Below are positions 8,424-17,412 of a stretch of DNA of 64,000 nt, one piece after another. The notes beneath the pieces were generated by a model. It was not told the origin of the DNA. It saw nothing but the letters and a program-made list of their open reading frames with translations, and searched no databases. Both the position numbers and the translations under genes were made by a program. Within the stretch, counting starts at the first letter, position 1, and each line of letters starts with the position of its first letter. Source of the stretch: PALSA-693 sp963729695 (GTDB lineage Bacteria > Actinomycetota > Acidimicrobiia > Acidimicrobiales > Palsa-688). Location: positions 372,001-436,000 of the forward strand of contig CAVSOT010000007.1 of NCBI GenBank assembly GCA_963729695.1, given 5' to 3'.

Positions 8424-9815
8424 GTGATCGACGATTCGGTGGTGGAGGCGGTGCTGGGAGAGGCCCTCCAAACGGGCGGTGACTTTGCGGAGGTGTTTGC
8501 CGAGGACCGGCGCGGTACCGCGGCCCGGCTCGACGACGGGCGGGTGGAAGATATGGCCTCGGGTCGCGATCGCGGCGCCGGCATCCGGGTGGTGGTCGGC
8601 GACACGACCGGCTTCGCCCATACCAGTGACCTCACCGAAGAGGGCCTGCGGGCCGCGGCCAGGGCCGCCGCCGCAACCGCTCGCCGCGGCGGCGGTGGCG
8701 TGCGCACCGTGGCTCTGAGCCGGATCGAAGCCCCTTCCCCCAACGAGGTAGCCGTCCTGCCCGAGACTGTGGCCAAGGCGCAGAAGGTGGCGTTGCTGCG
8801 GCGCGCCGACGAGGCGGCCCGCTCTGCGGGTGGTGCCATCCGCCAGGTGTCCGCCGTCTACGGGGACAGCCGGCGGCAGATCCTCGTGGCCAACAGCGAG
8901 GGGGTCCTGGCCAGCGATGACCAGGTGCGGACCCGGTTTTCCGTATCGTGCGTCGCCAACGGCGACACCGGCCTGCAGACCGGTCGCGAGTCCGTCGGCG
9001 CCACTGTGGGCTTCGAGATGTTCGACCAGGTGGTGGTGGAGGAGCTGGCCCGGGCTGCGGCCACTCGGGCGCTGACCAAGCTGGCTGCCCGCCCGGCCCC
9101 CTCCGGGAGCCTCCCGGTAGTGATCAAGCAGGGAAGCGGGGGTGTCCTTTTCCATGAAGCGTGTGGGCACGGGCTGGAGGCGGATCACATCGCCAAGGAC
9201 GTGTCCGTGTTCACCGGCAGGGTCGGCGAGCTGGTGGCCAGCCCGCTGGTCACGCTGGTCGATGACGGCACCATGGGACCGGAGTGGGGAGCTCTCGCCG
9301 TCGACGACGAGGGTCACCCGGCGGGACGCAACGTACTGATCGAGAACGGGATCCTCACCGACTACATGTGGGACTGGCTGCGGGCCCGCAAGCAGGGACG
9401 CCCCAGCTCCGGCAACGGGCGGCGGGAGAGCTACCAGCACCTGCCGATGGTCCGCATGACCAACACCTATGTGATCGCCGGTTCGGACGATCCCGACGAG
9501 ATCGTCCGTCAGACGCCGAACGGGGTCTACGTCGCCCAGCTCGGAGGGGGCCAGGTCAACACCGCGACGGGTGACTTCGTGTTCGGGATGACAGAGGCCT
9601 ACCTGATCGAGGACGGGCGCATCACCGAGCCGCTCCGCGACGCCAATCTGATCGGCAACGGCCCGGAGGTCCTGCGCAGCATCGACGCGGTCGGTACCGA
9701 CTTCGCCATGGGTTCGCCCGGCATGTGCGGCAAGCAGGGGCAGGGCGTGCCGGTCGGCGACGGCCAGCCCACCTTGCGGGTGAGCGCACTGACCGTCGGT
9801 GGCACCGCCCGATGA
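8424..9815 (+). CDS. tldD: TldD metalloprotease subunit
   Basis: This protein is the zinc-metalloprotease subunit of the TldD/TldE (PmbA) heterodimer, which cleaves unfolded peptides and matures some RiPPs such as microcin B17 in other bacteria. The zinc motif H-E-x3-H is present as HEACGHGLEAD (about residues 245-255 from the GTG start). I chose GTG at 8424, 463 residues, because GAAGGAG lies 7-13 nt upstream; a longer in-frame ATG at 8376 adds 16 unlikely residues. The stop overlaps the tldE start in an ATGA arrangement, consistent with translational coupling and equimolar assembly. Confidence 0.95.
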   Translation: MIDDSVVEAVLGEALQTGGDFAEVFAEDRRGTAARLDDGRVEDMASGRDRGAGIRVVVGDTTGFAHTSDLTEEGLRAAARAAAATARRGGGGVRTVALSRIEAPSPNEVAVLPETVAKAQKVALLRRADEAARSAGGAIRQVSAVYGDSRRQILVANSEGVLASDDQVRTRFSVSCVANGDTGLQTGRESVGATVGFEMFDQVVVEELARAAATRALTKLAARPAPSGSLPVVIKQGSGGVLFHEACGHGLEADHIAKDVSVFTGRVGELVASPLVTLVDDGTMGPEWGALAVDDEGHPAGRNVLIENGILTDYMWDWLRARKQGRPSSGNGRRESYQHLPMVRMTNTYVIAGSDDPDEIVRQTPNGVYVAQLGGGQVNTATGDFVFGMTEAYLIEDGRITEPLRDANLIGNGPEVLRSIDAVGTDFAMGSPGMCGKQGQGVPVGDGQPTLRVSALTVGGTAR

Positions 9816-11155
9816 GCGAGCTGCTGGATCTGGCCGCTCAGGTGGCCGGTTGGGCTCGGGACGGAGAGCAGGTCGAGGCGTACGTAGCCCGGGGGCGTGA
9901 GACGGAGGTCCGGGTCTACGAGGGAGAAGTGGAGTCACTCTCCGCGGCGGAATCTGCGGGGATCGGCGTTCGCGTCGTGGCCGACTCCCGTCAGGGCTTC
10001 GCCTACGCCGGCTCGCTCGACCCCGACGTTGTACGCGAGACACTCGACGAAGCCCGCGACAATGCCGGGTTTGCGTCTCCGGACGAGTGGGTCGGATTGG
10101 CCGCTCCAGATGGGGTGGCCCCGGCCGACCTGGACCTCTGGCGCGACGACCTGGCGTCGTGCCCCGCGGACTTCAAGGTGGCCCGGGCTCTGGACCTGGA
10201 GAAGGCCGTTCGGGCAGGTGACCCCCGGATCCGCGCCGTCGAGTCGGCCGAATGGGGCGACGCCGCCCTGGAGTCGGCCGTGGCCTCCAGCACCGGGATC
10301 CGGGCCTCGTCGCGGCGGACGGTGTGCTTCCTGTCGGCCTACGCCATTGCGGGGGAAGGGACCGACACCCAAACCGGAGCCGGTTACAGCGTCGGTCGCA
10401 GCCCGGACGAGCTCGACCTCGACAAGGCGGCCGGCGACGCCATCCGGCGGGCCACCCGCCTGCTCGGTGCGACCAAGCCTCGGTCCGCCCATCTCACGGT
10501 GGTGTTCGAACCGGAGATCACCGCCACGCTGCTCGCCATCATCGGCGGCACCCTGGACGGTGAGTCCGTGCTCAAAGGACGATCGATCTTCGCGGAGCGG
10601 CTCGACGAAGAGGTGGCCGTTCCCGCCCTGACCCTCGTGGACGATCCGACGGACATGGACGCCTACGGAGCCGGGCGGTTCGACGCCGAGGGCCTGGCCA
10701 CCCGCCGCAACGTCCTCATCGAGTCTGGCGAGCTGCGCCAGTACCTGTACAACACGTACGCGGCCCGGCGAGCGGGCACGGGATCGACCGCATCGGCCGT
10801 GCGCGCCGGGTTCAAGAGCGCTCCGGGCATCGGCGCCCGGGCGCTCACCGTGGTTCCCGGCACGCAGTCACCGGAGGAAATCCGGGCCCTGGTGGGCGAC
10901 GGCCTGTTGGTGCAGTCCATCTCCGGGGTGCACTCCGGCGTCAACCCGATCAGCGGCGACTTCTCCGTCGGCGCCGAAGGGGTCTTGATCCGGGGTGGGG
11001 AGCTGGCCGGGCCGGTCCGTGAGTTCACCATCGCGTCGACAATCCAGCGCATGCTCAGCGGCATCGTGGCCATCGGCAACGACCTCGAACGACTCCCGTC
11101 GTCGGCTGCCGGCGTCACCCTGGCGATCGCCGACGTGTCGATGAGCGGCGAGTAG
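9812..11155 (+). CDS. tldE: TldE/PmbA protease partner subunit
   Basis: This 447-residue protein is homologous to TldD but lacks the H-E-x3-H zinc motif, as expected for the non-catalytic PmbA/TldE partner. Typical segments are visible: EVRVYEGEVESLSAAESAGIG in the N-terminal domain (residues about 33-53), VVFEPEITATLLAII in the middle, and HSGVNPISGDFSVGAEG near the C-terminus (about 373-389). The start ATG overlaps the tldD TGA. No RiPP precursor or cyclodehydratase is visible in the window, so a general proteolysis role is more likely than a dedicated peptide-maturation role. Confidence 0.95.
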   Translation: MSELLDLAAQVAGWARDGEQVEAYVARGRETEVRVYEGEVESLSAAESAGIGVRVVADSRQGFAYAGSLDPDVVRETLDEARDNAGFASPDEWVGLAAPDGVAPADLDLWRDDLASCPADFKVARALDLEKAVRAGDPRIRAVESAEWGDAALESAVASSTGIRASSRRTVCFLSAYAIAGEGTDTQTGAGYSVGRSPDELDLDKAAGDAIRRATRLLGATKPRSAHLTVVFEPEITATLLAIIGGTLDGESVLKGRSIFAERLDEEVAVPALTLVDDPTDMDAYGAGRFDAEGLATRRNVLIESGELRQYLYNTYAARRAGTGSTASAVRAGFKSAPGIGARALTVVPGTQSPEEIRALVGDGLLVQSISGVHSGVNPISGDFSVGAEGVLIRGGELAGPVREFTIASTIQRMLSGIVAIGNDLERLPSSAAGVTLAIADVSMSGE

Positions 11156-11173
11156 CCCACCGGGTAGCCGCTG

Positions 11174-11694
11174 GTGTGGTCCCTTCACCGGCAGGCGGCC
11201 CGGGTGGTCGTGCTTGACCCCGCTGACCGCGTGCTGTTGTTGCAGGCCAGCGACCCGTTCCGACCGGCGTCGGGCGAATGGTGGGAGCTGCCCGGGGGCG
11301 GCATCGAACAGGGCGAGCCGAGTGGCGTTGCCGCGGCTCGCGAACTGTTCGAGGAGACCGGGATCGACCGCGTGGAGATGGGGCCCTGCGTGTGGCGCCA
11401 GCACGCCGTCTTCGAGTTTGGGGGCTACCACTTCGACCAACAGGAGCACGTGCACGTCGCTCGCGGTCAAGGGGGGAGTATCGGCCCGCCGGCCTCGAAG
11501 CGCTCGAGGCTCTGGCGTTCAAGGGCGCCCGTTGGTGGACCCTGACCGAGCTGGTGCAGCACGTCGCCGGCGGGGGTCGGGTTCTCCCACCCTGGCTGGT
11601 GGACCAGCTGCCCGTCGTCCTGGCTGCCGGCTGGCCGCCCCAAACCGACGGCCACTGGCCCATCGACATGGGCGAGCTGGGCAACATTGCGTAG
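11174..11694 (+). CDS. NUDIX hydrolase, frameshifted
   Basis: The first frame (11174 to about 11470) carries an N-terminal strand and a NUDIX box, GGGIEQGEPSGVAAAREL then FEETGI, matching G-x5-E-x7-REUxEExGU apart from local variation. The conserved C-terminal part, including ALAFKGARWWTLTEL, continues in a different frame to the stop at 11692-11694. The switch maps to a run of six G at 11471-11476 and needs one missing base. NUDIX enzymes hydrolyse nucleoside diphosphates linked to another moiety; the substrate is unknown. Either a recent loss-of-function mutation or a homopolymer sequencing error explains the break. The gene follows tldE by 18 bp. Confidence 0.7.
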
Positions 11695-11711
11695 TCGGGA
11701 GAGACGTGGCC

Positions 11712-11866
11712 GGTCGTTGGTTGCTGGCCGGGGCTGCGTCTGGTTGCTGGCCGGTTGCTGGTTGCTGGCCGGTCGCTGGCCTCTCGCCTCTCGCTCTCCC
11801 TGGCCTCTCGCCTGCCGGTTCGCCGGTCGTTCTCCCGATCGCCGGTCGTTCTCCCGATCGCCGGTC
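11712..11866. repeat. Degenerate direct repeats (GGTTGCTGGCC- and CTCTCGCC-type)
   Basis: Short imperfect units alternate here: GTTGCTGGCCG-like units at about 11715-11785, CTCTCGCC-like units at 11780-11815, then two copies of CGATCGCCGGTCGTTCTCC-like sequence at about 11820-11865. The translations are low complexity and show no protein family. This looks like slipped-strand expansion rather than a gene. Confidence 0.6.
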
Positions 11867-11869
11867 TCC

Positions 11870-11916
11870 GTTTTTGGTATCTAAACCGCGTAATACGCGG
11901 TTTAGATACCAAAAAC
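11870..11916. repeat. Perfect 21-bp inverted repeat, loop TAATA
   Basis: The left arm (11870-11890, beginning GTTTTTGGTATC) and the right arm (11896-11916) are exact reverse complements separated by TAATA. The element is far more AT-rich than its surroundings. The arms end in A-tracts on the reading strand, so it does not look like a simple intrinsic terminator. It could be a protein-binding palindrome, a cruciform, or the end of a miniature element. Confidence 0.9.
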
Positions 11917-11930
11917 CGACGGGCCCCCTT

Positions 11931-12136
11931 CGAAAACGGTCAGTGAAAACGGGGGCGCCTCGTTTTGCTGACCGTTTTCGATCGCTGCTGTGTACGACTG
12001 CGTGTCAAAACGGTCAGTAAAACCTGGAAGACGAGCCCGATCCGGTTTTATTGACCGTTTTCGATCGTCGCTGAGTACGACCTGCTTCAAAAACGGTCAG
12101 CAAAACCTTCCAGATCCGTTGTACTGACCGTTTTCG
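11931..12136. repeat. Array of three related hairpins (AAAACGGTCAG...CTGACCGTTTT)
   Basis: Three tandem units each contain arms AAAACGGTCAG / CTGACCGTTTT or close variants: unit 1 at 11931-11980, unit 2 at 12007-12061 (arms of 18 nt with one G-U-compatible mismatch), unit 3 at 12089-12136. The approximately 26-nt linkers between units 1-2 and 2-3 are also similar (both contain GTACGAC). The array therefore arose by tandem duplication of an approximately 75-85-bp unit and keeps arm complementarity despite arm changes. It could encode a structured RNA or be a REP/MITE-like element. Confidence 0.85.
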
Positions 12137-12220
12137 CTCCGTTGTAACTACGGGTCCAGAAGAAAACACGAAAAACAGCTGAGATACCACAAAAGCAACC
12201 TCACGGAACCTCGTCGTCGG

Positions 12221-12385
12221 ACGGTAGCGCAGGAGCAACTGGTCAGCGGCCATGGGCGCGAAGAGGAAGGCCACGTGGGTGATCGACCATTGGAAGAGGC
12301 GCGTAGCGGCACCCACCCTCGGGCGCCGCAAGAGGTCGAGGGCAAGTCCGCCGAACACCACACCCAGCACCCCACGCTGACCCAC
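12221..12385 (-). pseudogene. Remnant of protoheme IX farnesyltransferase (ctaB) C-terminus
   Basis: The translation includes GGLALDLLRRPR, A-T-R-L-F-Q-W-S-I-T and L-F-A-P-M-A-A-D-Q-L-L. This resembles the last two membrane segments of actinobacterial heme O synthase, which typically end (M)RLF-x-WS-x-SYL-x-LLF-x-A-x-AVD-x-LL. The N-terminal four-fifths of the enzyme, with its two Asp-rich prenyl-diphosphate motifs, is absent: upstream on this strand lies the end of an unrelated hydrolase. After about residue 55 the frame runs into the hairpin array. I read it as a truncated remnant; family identity is from recalled motif similarity. Confidence 0.45.
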
Positions 12386-12440
12386 TACAGCCGTCCCGTC
12401 CAGCGGAGCTTGCAGTCGGACGGCCGCGGCCGCGCTTCGT

Positions 12441-13362
12441 TCAGGGAAAGACGAAGGCCGTGATGGCCTCGGCCAGCTCCACTGGCATGTCGCCCTGAAT
12501 GCTGTGCCCGGCCTGGTCGAAGTACACCACTTCGGCGTCGGGGAGCCGCCGCCGGAGCTCGGCCTCGTCCTCGTCGCGGACGACGGATTGGGCCAGCATC
12601 CCTCGGGTCAAGAGCAGCGGAACCTGGATCCGGCCCAACGCGTCCCACAGGTCGGCGAAGTGGCCGGCCTGGCGAACCGCCACTGCGTCCGTTCCGGACT
12701 GGTCCCGCCACCGGGCCCACCGCCAGACCCAGGTGCCGTCCTCGCGCTGCTCGGCGTTATGCAGGATGCCTCGCCGCAGGGAGGACTCCGTGCGGGTCGG
12801 GTTGAAGCGGATCGTCCGCTCGAGCAGCTCGTCGAAGTCGGCGAAGCTCGGAGGTCCGTTGACGAAGTCGGTGATGTGCTTGGACCCGGGGGCGTTGACG
12901 CCCGGTGTGATGTCGACGAGGACCACCTTGCGCACCAGTTCGGGCGCGACTTCGGTGAGGGCGATCGTTGTCAGTCCTCCGAGGGACATGCCCACCACCG
13001 CGCTCGGCATCCGGCGCCAGGGCCCCGACGGCGACGGCGACGTCCTCGGCGTAGGCCTGCGGGGACAGTTGCCGGTCCGGCGAGCGGCCCGGGCCGTCGG
13101 AGTGGCCGTGCCCCGGGAGGTCGACGGCGACGAGCGGTCGGTCCAGGGCCAGGGCCACGGTGTCCCAGGTGTGGGCGTTTTGCGATCCACCGTGGAGCAG
13201 GACCAGTTCGGGCGGGCCGGACCCCCACACCAGCGCGCTGAGTCGGCGGTCGGTCTCGATAGTGACGAACTCGCGCCGGACGGTGGGAGGACCGTCGTAG
13301 GGCAGGCCGAACTCGGCCGCATTCTCATGGAAGAGCCCGAATTCGTCGTACTTGCTTTCCAT
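12441..13362 (-). CDS. Alpha/beta hydrolase, frameshifted
   Basis: The N-terminal frame (start ATG at 13362) holds the hydrolase core: L-V-L-L-H-G-G oxyanion strand (about residues 54-60) and DLPGHGHSDGP (about 82-92). The second frame continues with VVGMSLGG, the nucleophile elbow G-x-S-x-G, and ends with the catalytic His in DQAGHSIQGDMP. The switch lies near 13002-13015 and needs removal of one base. Joined, the protein is about 306 residues, normal for the family. The substrate is unknown. Because both halves are otherwise well conserved, a sequencing error or very recent mutation is likelier than old decay. Confidence 0.75.
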
Positions 13363-13398
13363 GGCCCGGACCCTATCTCTCCGGCGCCGCAACCTCAG

Positions 13399-13472
13399 GG
13401 GTCTCCGGCTGTCAGGGTCTCCGGCTGTCAGGGTCTCCGGCTGTTAGGGTCTCCGGCTGTCAGGGTCTCCGG
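13399..13472. repeat. 16-bp tandem repeat, 4.6 copies
   Basis: Unit GGGTCTCCGGCTGTCA repeats at 13399, 13415, 13431 (one C-to-T change) and 13447, with a partial fifth copy at 13463. It lies between the hydrolase start and the MFS transporter stop and is non-coding. Confidence 0.9.
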
Positions 13473-13488
13473 GTTCGCTGCAGGCGGA

Positions 13489-15314
13489 TCAGGTTCGACG
13501 CTGCTTCTTGTGATGGTTGGTGGAGGGCACCACGTCGCTCGAGTTCGGTTCGATGAGTGGGGCGGCGACCTCAGCGGCCTCGTCGATCCAGCCGCTCTCG
13601 ATCTGCGCATCGAGCGACCGGTCGTGGTAGACGTATTTCCCGCCCCGCATCCACGAGGCCGCCGCGGCTATGAGCGAACAGGCGATGGCGAAGTCGACGG
13701 CATAGTGCAAACCCTGGGCGAATGGGCTGCTGATCAGCGCCGGGAAGTACCCATGACCTGTGAGCGCGGCCACCTGTTGCGGGGAAAGGTGTTGTAGGAC
13801 GCCGGCCTGTCCCAGGAGCTGCTGGACCGGGTTGTAGCCGAGGAAGCTGGCGAAGAGCACCCCGATCGGCGGCAGCTCGGCGATCTGGTGCGCCTTCGCG
13901 GCCGGCACACCCTCCGCCGTCAGGCCGGTGAGGAGGTGGTGGGGGAGCGAGGCGGCCAGGCCGATGGTGAGCACCGTGAAGAAGAAGCCGATGGCCAGCA
14001 CCGAGGCCGAGTTCATGAACGTCGTGGCCATACCCGAACCAGCACCGCGTTCGTCCGGGGGCAGGCTGTTCATGATCGCAGCCCGGTTCGGAGGCGAGAA
14101 CAGGCCCATCGACAAGCCCATCACGAACAGCAGGGTGGCGAACCAGGGGTAGGAGAAGTTGACCGGAAGGGTGTCGAGCAGAGCGAAGCTGATCGCGGTC
14201 GAGAGCATGCCCAGGGTGGCGAACGTTCTGGCTCCGTAGCGGTCCGACAGGATGCCGGCCGCCGGGCCGGCGAAGAGGAAGCCCAGCGTGAGGGGGATCA
14301 TGTACAGGCCGGCCCACAGCGGGGTCTGCTCGAAGCTGTAGCCGTGGAGAGGGAGCCAGATCCCTTGGAGCCAGATGATCAGCAGGAACTGCAGGCCGGC
14401 CCGGGGGACAGCCGCCAAGAAGGCGGCGATGATCCCAAAGGTGAAGGGTCGAATCCGGAACAGCCGTAAGCGGAACATCGGCTCGGGAACTCGTGTCTCG
14501 ATCCACATAAACAGGATGAGGCAGAGGAACCCGCCGACGATGCTGCCGAGCACCGCGGGGTTCGTCCACCCCATCGGGTGGCCACCGTACGGCTGGATTC
14601 CGTACACCACGCCGACGAGCACCGCGGTCAGGCCGATGGCGAACGTCAGGTTGCCCAGCCAGTCGATCTTCGCCGGCACCCGAACGCCATTGTCCACCAA
14701 CATGGTGTACGCCCAGATCGTCCCGAACAACCCGAACGGCACGGAAATGAGGAACACCAGCCGCCACGACACGGGCGCGAGGAGCCCGCCGAGGATTAGG
14801 CCGATGAAAGACCCGGCGATGGAGGCGATGGCGTTTATCCCCAGGGCGAAGCCCCGCTGGTTCTCGGGAAAGGCGTCGGTCAGGATGGCGCTCGAATTAG
14901 CGAACTCCAAGGCGCCGCCGACGCCCTGTCCGAGTCGCATCACGATGATCCATATGGCCCCGGCGACCCCTTCATCCAGGTCACGGACAGCAGGATGGAA
15001 AACAGGGTGAAGATGGCGAAGCCCAGGTTGTACATCCGGACCCGGCCTCGGATGTCTCCGAGTCGCCCGAAGGTAAGGACGAGCACCGACGTGACCAGCA
15101 GGAAGCCCATGAGGACCCACAGGAAGTACGAGGTGTTCCCTGGCGTCAGGGGATTCAGCTGGATGCCCCGGAAGATGGCCGGCAGGGCGATGATCGTGAT
15201 CGACCCGTTGATGACCACCATGAGGATGCCCATCGTGGTGTTGGTGAGGGCGACCCACTTGTAGCGAGGACCTGGGACCCGCTGGCGCCGGCCCGAGCCG
15301 CTAGGTGGCCCCAT
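13489..15314 (-). CDS. MFS transporter (DHA2/EmrB-like, 14-TM type), frameshifted
   Basis: Joined across one frameshift, this is an approximately 608-residue major facilitator protein with about 14 transmembrane segments, the DHA2 drug-proton antiporter layout. The loop 2-3 signature is visible as LTFGRLGDIRGR (about residues 79-90). The first part starts at ATG 15314; the second frame begins with VAGAIWIIVMRLGQGVGGA (motif of helix 4). The switch lies at the GGGG run 14967-14970 (plus strand CCCC) and requires one missing base. Substrate cannot be deduced; such pumps export drugs, dyes or metabolites. A C-terminal soluble tail of about 45 residues ends in a basic stretch. Confidence 0.8.
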
Positions 15315-15439
15315 CCGGGTGGTAAGGCTCTCGCCGGATGTCGTCACACCACTTCTCGCTCCCAGGAACCCACACGGCACGTCAAGACGATTTGCCCCGC
15401 TAAGTTTGCCACGCCCTGCGGGTCGCCTCCGGCGGGGGG

Positions 15440-15915
15440 GTCGGGACTGTGCGGGAGGCCGGGTGCGGGGGGAAGCCGGGTGCGGGGGGAAGCCGGGTGC
15501 GGGGGGAAGCCGGGTGCAGGGGGAAGCCGGGTGCGGGGGGAAGCCGGGTGCGGGGGGAAGCCGGGTGCGGGGGGAAGCCGGGTGCGGGGGAGGCCGGGTG
15601 TGGGGGGAGGCCGGGTGTGGGGGGAGGCCGAGTGCGGGGGGAGGCCGAGTGCGGGGGGAGGCCGAGTCGGGGGGAGGCCGGCAGTGTGCGTGCGGGGGGA
15701 GGCCGAGTGCGGGGGGAGGCCGAGTCGGGGGGAGGCCGGCAGTGTGCGTGCGGGGGAGGCCGGGTGTGTGTGTGCGGGGGAGGCCGGGTGTGTGTGTGTG
15801 TGTGTGTGTGTGTGGCTGCCCCGGGTGTGTGTGGCTGAGGCCGGGCGCGTGCCTGCGGAGGAGGCTGGGTGTGCGCAGGCCGGGTGCGGGCGAGGCCGGA
15901 AGTGTGCGTGAGGCG
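15440..15915. repeat. G-rich minisatellite with (TG)n microsatellite
   Basis: From about 15461 a 17-bp unit (GCCGGGTGCGGGGGGAA) repeats about eight times, then decays into GAGGCCGAGTGCGGGGG-type units. A block of about 60 bp (near 15639-15695) is duplicated at about 15700-15755. A (TG)13 run occupies 15789-15814. Because 17 is not a multiple of three, all plus frames stay open and give Gly/Arg/Ala-rich peptide repeats, which I regard as artefacts. The interval 15315-16019 shows no supported gene. The plus strand has many G5-G6 tracts with quadruplex potential. Confidence 0.9.
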
Positions 15916-16019
15916 GCCGGGTCGTCGGAGGCTCGTGGGACCGCGGCGTCAGGTTGGGACCGTCCTGCGGGGAGCGGGGCCCCGCCGACCCTGCTGCAGT
16001 CGCGGCTGGCGTCTCCCCG

Positions 16020-16856
16020 TTAGCGCCGGAGGCTGGGGGCGCCGCCGGTCGCGCAAGAGCAGGTGACCTCGGCCGGGATGGCCGGGATGGCGGCAGCCAG
16101 CAGGTTGCGGGTGTGATCCACGTTGGCGGCCAGGACAGCCAGCGCCGCCTCCATGGTCACGGGGGCGATGCTGGGGTCGCCCTCGACGCCCACGTCCCGG
16201 TCGGTGACGAGGGCCAGGCCGGCGTAACACAGCCCCAGTTCCCGCGCCAGGTAGGCCTCCGGGTATTGGGTCATGTTGATGACGTCGATGCTGGCTGCCT
16301 GGTAGACGCGGGATTCGGCCCGGGTCGAGAAGCGCGGACCCTGTACTACCACCACGGTCCCGGTCGCATGAACGGCTCCGCCGGACCATCCACCCTCGAG
16401 CCCGGCGCCGGGGCCAGGGCCAGGCCGGGCTGCGGTCGCCAGGACGGAGCGCAGCTGCGGGCAGTAGGGATCCGCGAAGCTCACGTGCTCGACGAGGTCG
16501 CCGTCGAGATACGTCGTGTCCCGTCCCCAGGTCCGGTCGACCAGCTGATCCAGGATCACCAGGTCACCGAGGTCGAGGTCGGCCCGCAGGGAGCCAACGG
16601 CGCAGGGTCCGATGACCCGCCGTACCCCCAATTCTCGCAGCGCCCACAGATTGGCGCGCGAGTTGACCGCGTGGGGAGCGATCTGGTGGTTGCGGCCGTG
16701 CCGGGGGAGGAAGGCGACGGATCGATTCCCCACCGTTCCGAGCGAGATCGGGCCCGAAGTCGGGCCATACGGGGTCGAGGGCATGACGTCGCGGCCCGCG
16801 TCGAACCACTCGTAGAACCCCGAGCCACCGATGACCGCGATCTCCGCCCCGGTCAC
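16020..16856 (-). CDS. S-methyl-5'-thioadenosine phosphorylase (PNP/MTAP family)
   Basis: This protein cleaves methylthioadenosine phosphorolytically, salvaging adenine and methylthioribose-1-phosphate from polyamine and SAM metabolism. Visible motifs are IGGSGFY at the N-terminus, LPRHGRNH (phosphate-binding region, about residues 45-52), the NMTQYPEA-x-LAREL signature (about 185-199), and T-D-R-D (about 212-215), which matches the Asp pair used by MTAPs to recognise 6-aminopurines. I chose GTG at 16856 (278 residues) because AAGGA lies six bases upstream; a TTG at 16901 is the longer alternative. Thioinosine specificity remains possible. The fmdB-like gene is 48 bp upstream on the same strand. 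Confidence 0.88.
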   Translation of the reverse strand: MTGAEIAVIGGSGFYEWFDAGRDVMPSTPYGPTSGPISLGTVGNRSVAFLPRHGRNHQIAPHAVNSRANLWALRELGVRRVIGPCAVGSLRADLDLGDLVILDQLVDRTWGRDTTYLDGDLVEHVSFADPYCPQLRSVLATAARPGPGPGAGLEGGWSGGAVHATGTVVVVQGPRFSTRAESRVYQAASIDVINMTQYPEAYLARELGLCYAGLALVTDRDVGVEGDPSIAPVTMEAALAVLAANVDHTRNLLAAAIPAIPAEVTCSCATGGAPSLRR

Positions 16857-16904
16857 GGGATGTCCTTCTCGGACCTGGACGTTGGATCGATCCGTCGCCA
16901 ACCG

Positions 16905-17306
16905 CTACGACGCAGCAGCGCTCGATGTCGAACGTGGCGAGCTTCCGGAGCCCTCGCCCGACGAGGTCGACTCCTTCTTCTTCGCCGTCTTGTCCCCAGA
17001 GCTCTCGCCTGTCGAGCTGGGCGCCGACTTGGCGCCGTCCGACTTGGCGCCATCCGACTTGGCGCCGTCCGACTTGGCGCCGTCCGACCCCTGGTCGCCC
17101 GACGGGGCCGATTTGCCCGCGCCGCTGGCGCTGCGACTGTCGGTCTTATAGAAGCCACTGCCCTTGAACGCGATGCCGATGCTTCCGAACACCTTCCGCA
17201 ACTGCCCTCCGCAGTTGGGGCATTCGCTCAGCGCGTCGTCCTTGAACGACTGGACCACCTCGAGGTGCTCGCCGCAGGATTTACAGGCGTATTCGTACGT
17301 AGGCAT
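16905..17306 (-). CDS. FmdB family zinc-ribbon protein with Ser/Lys-rich repeat tail
   Basis: The 133-residue protein starts MPTYEYACKSCGEH, the classical FmdB N-terminus, with two CxxC knuckles (C8/C11 and the CPNC pair near residues 29-32) forming a zinc ribbon. The remainder is low complexity: a GAKSD pentapeptide repeated four times, followed by Lys/Ser/Glu-rich sequence. FmdB proteins are putative regulators; the name comes from a formamidase/amidase operon and the real role is poorly known. I chose ATG 17306 over 17342 because the family begins exactly at MPTYEY. It is divergent from galU, with about 106 bp between starts. Confidence 0.9.
   Translation of the reverse strand: MPTYEYACKSCGEHLEVVQSFKDDALSECPNCGGQLRKVFGSIGIAFKGSGFYKTDSRSASGAGKSAPSGDQGSDGAKSDGAKSDGAKSDGAKSAPSSTGESSGDKTAKKKESTSSGEGSGSSPRSTSSAAAS
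17026..17085. repeat. 15-bp in-frame tandem repeat within the fmdB-like gene
   Basis: GACTTGGCGCCGTCC (or CATCC) repeats four times and encodes the GAKSD pentapeptide on the minus strand. The length is a multiple of three, so copy-number changes keep the frame. Confidence 0.95.
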
Positions 17307-17412
17307 CGATTGCGGGCCTCCTGCCGCTCGGACCGTTAGCACTCTCAGGGCTGGAGTGCCAGTCTACCGGAGTCGTTCCTGTCCCGTCGCCTGCTGGTGG
17401 TAGAACAACCCC

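Noticed and set aside
11870..11916. Intrinsic terminator for the NUDIX gene
   Set aside because: Perfect hairpin but followed by an A-tract, not a T-tract, and about 175 bp after the stop.
15319..16023. Plus-strand open frames rich in G-E-A-G-C-G-G repeats
   Set aside because: They result from a 17-bp repeat that stays open in all frames; no start signal and no conserved domain.
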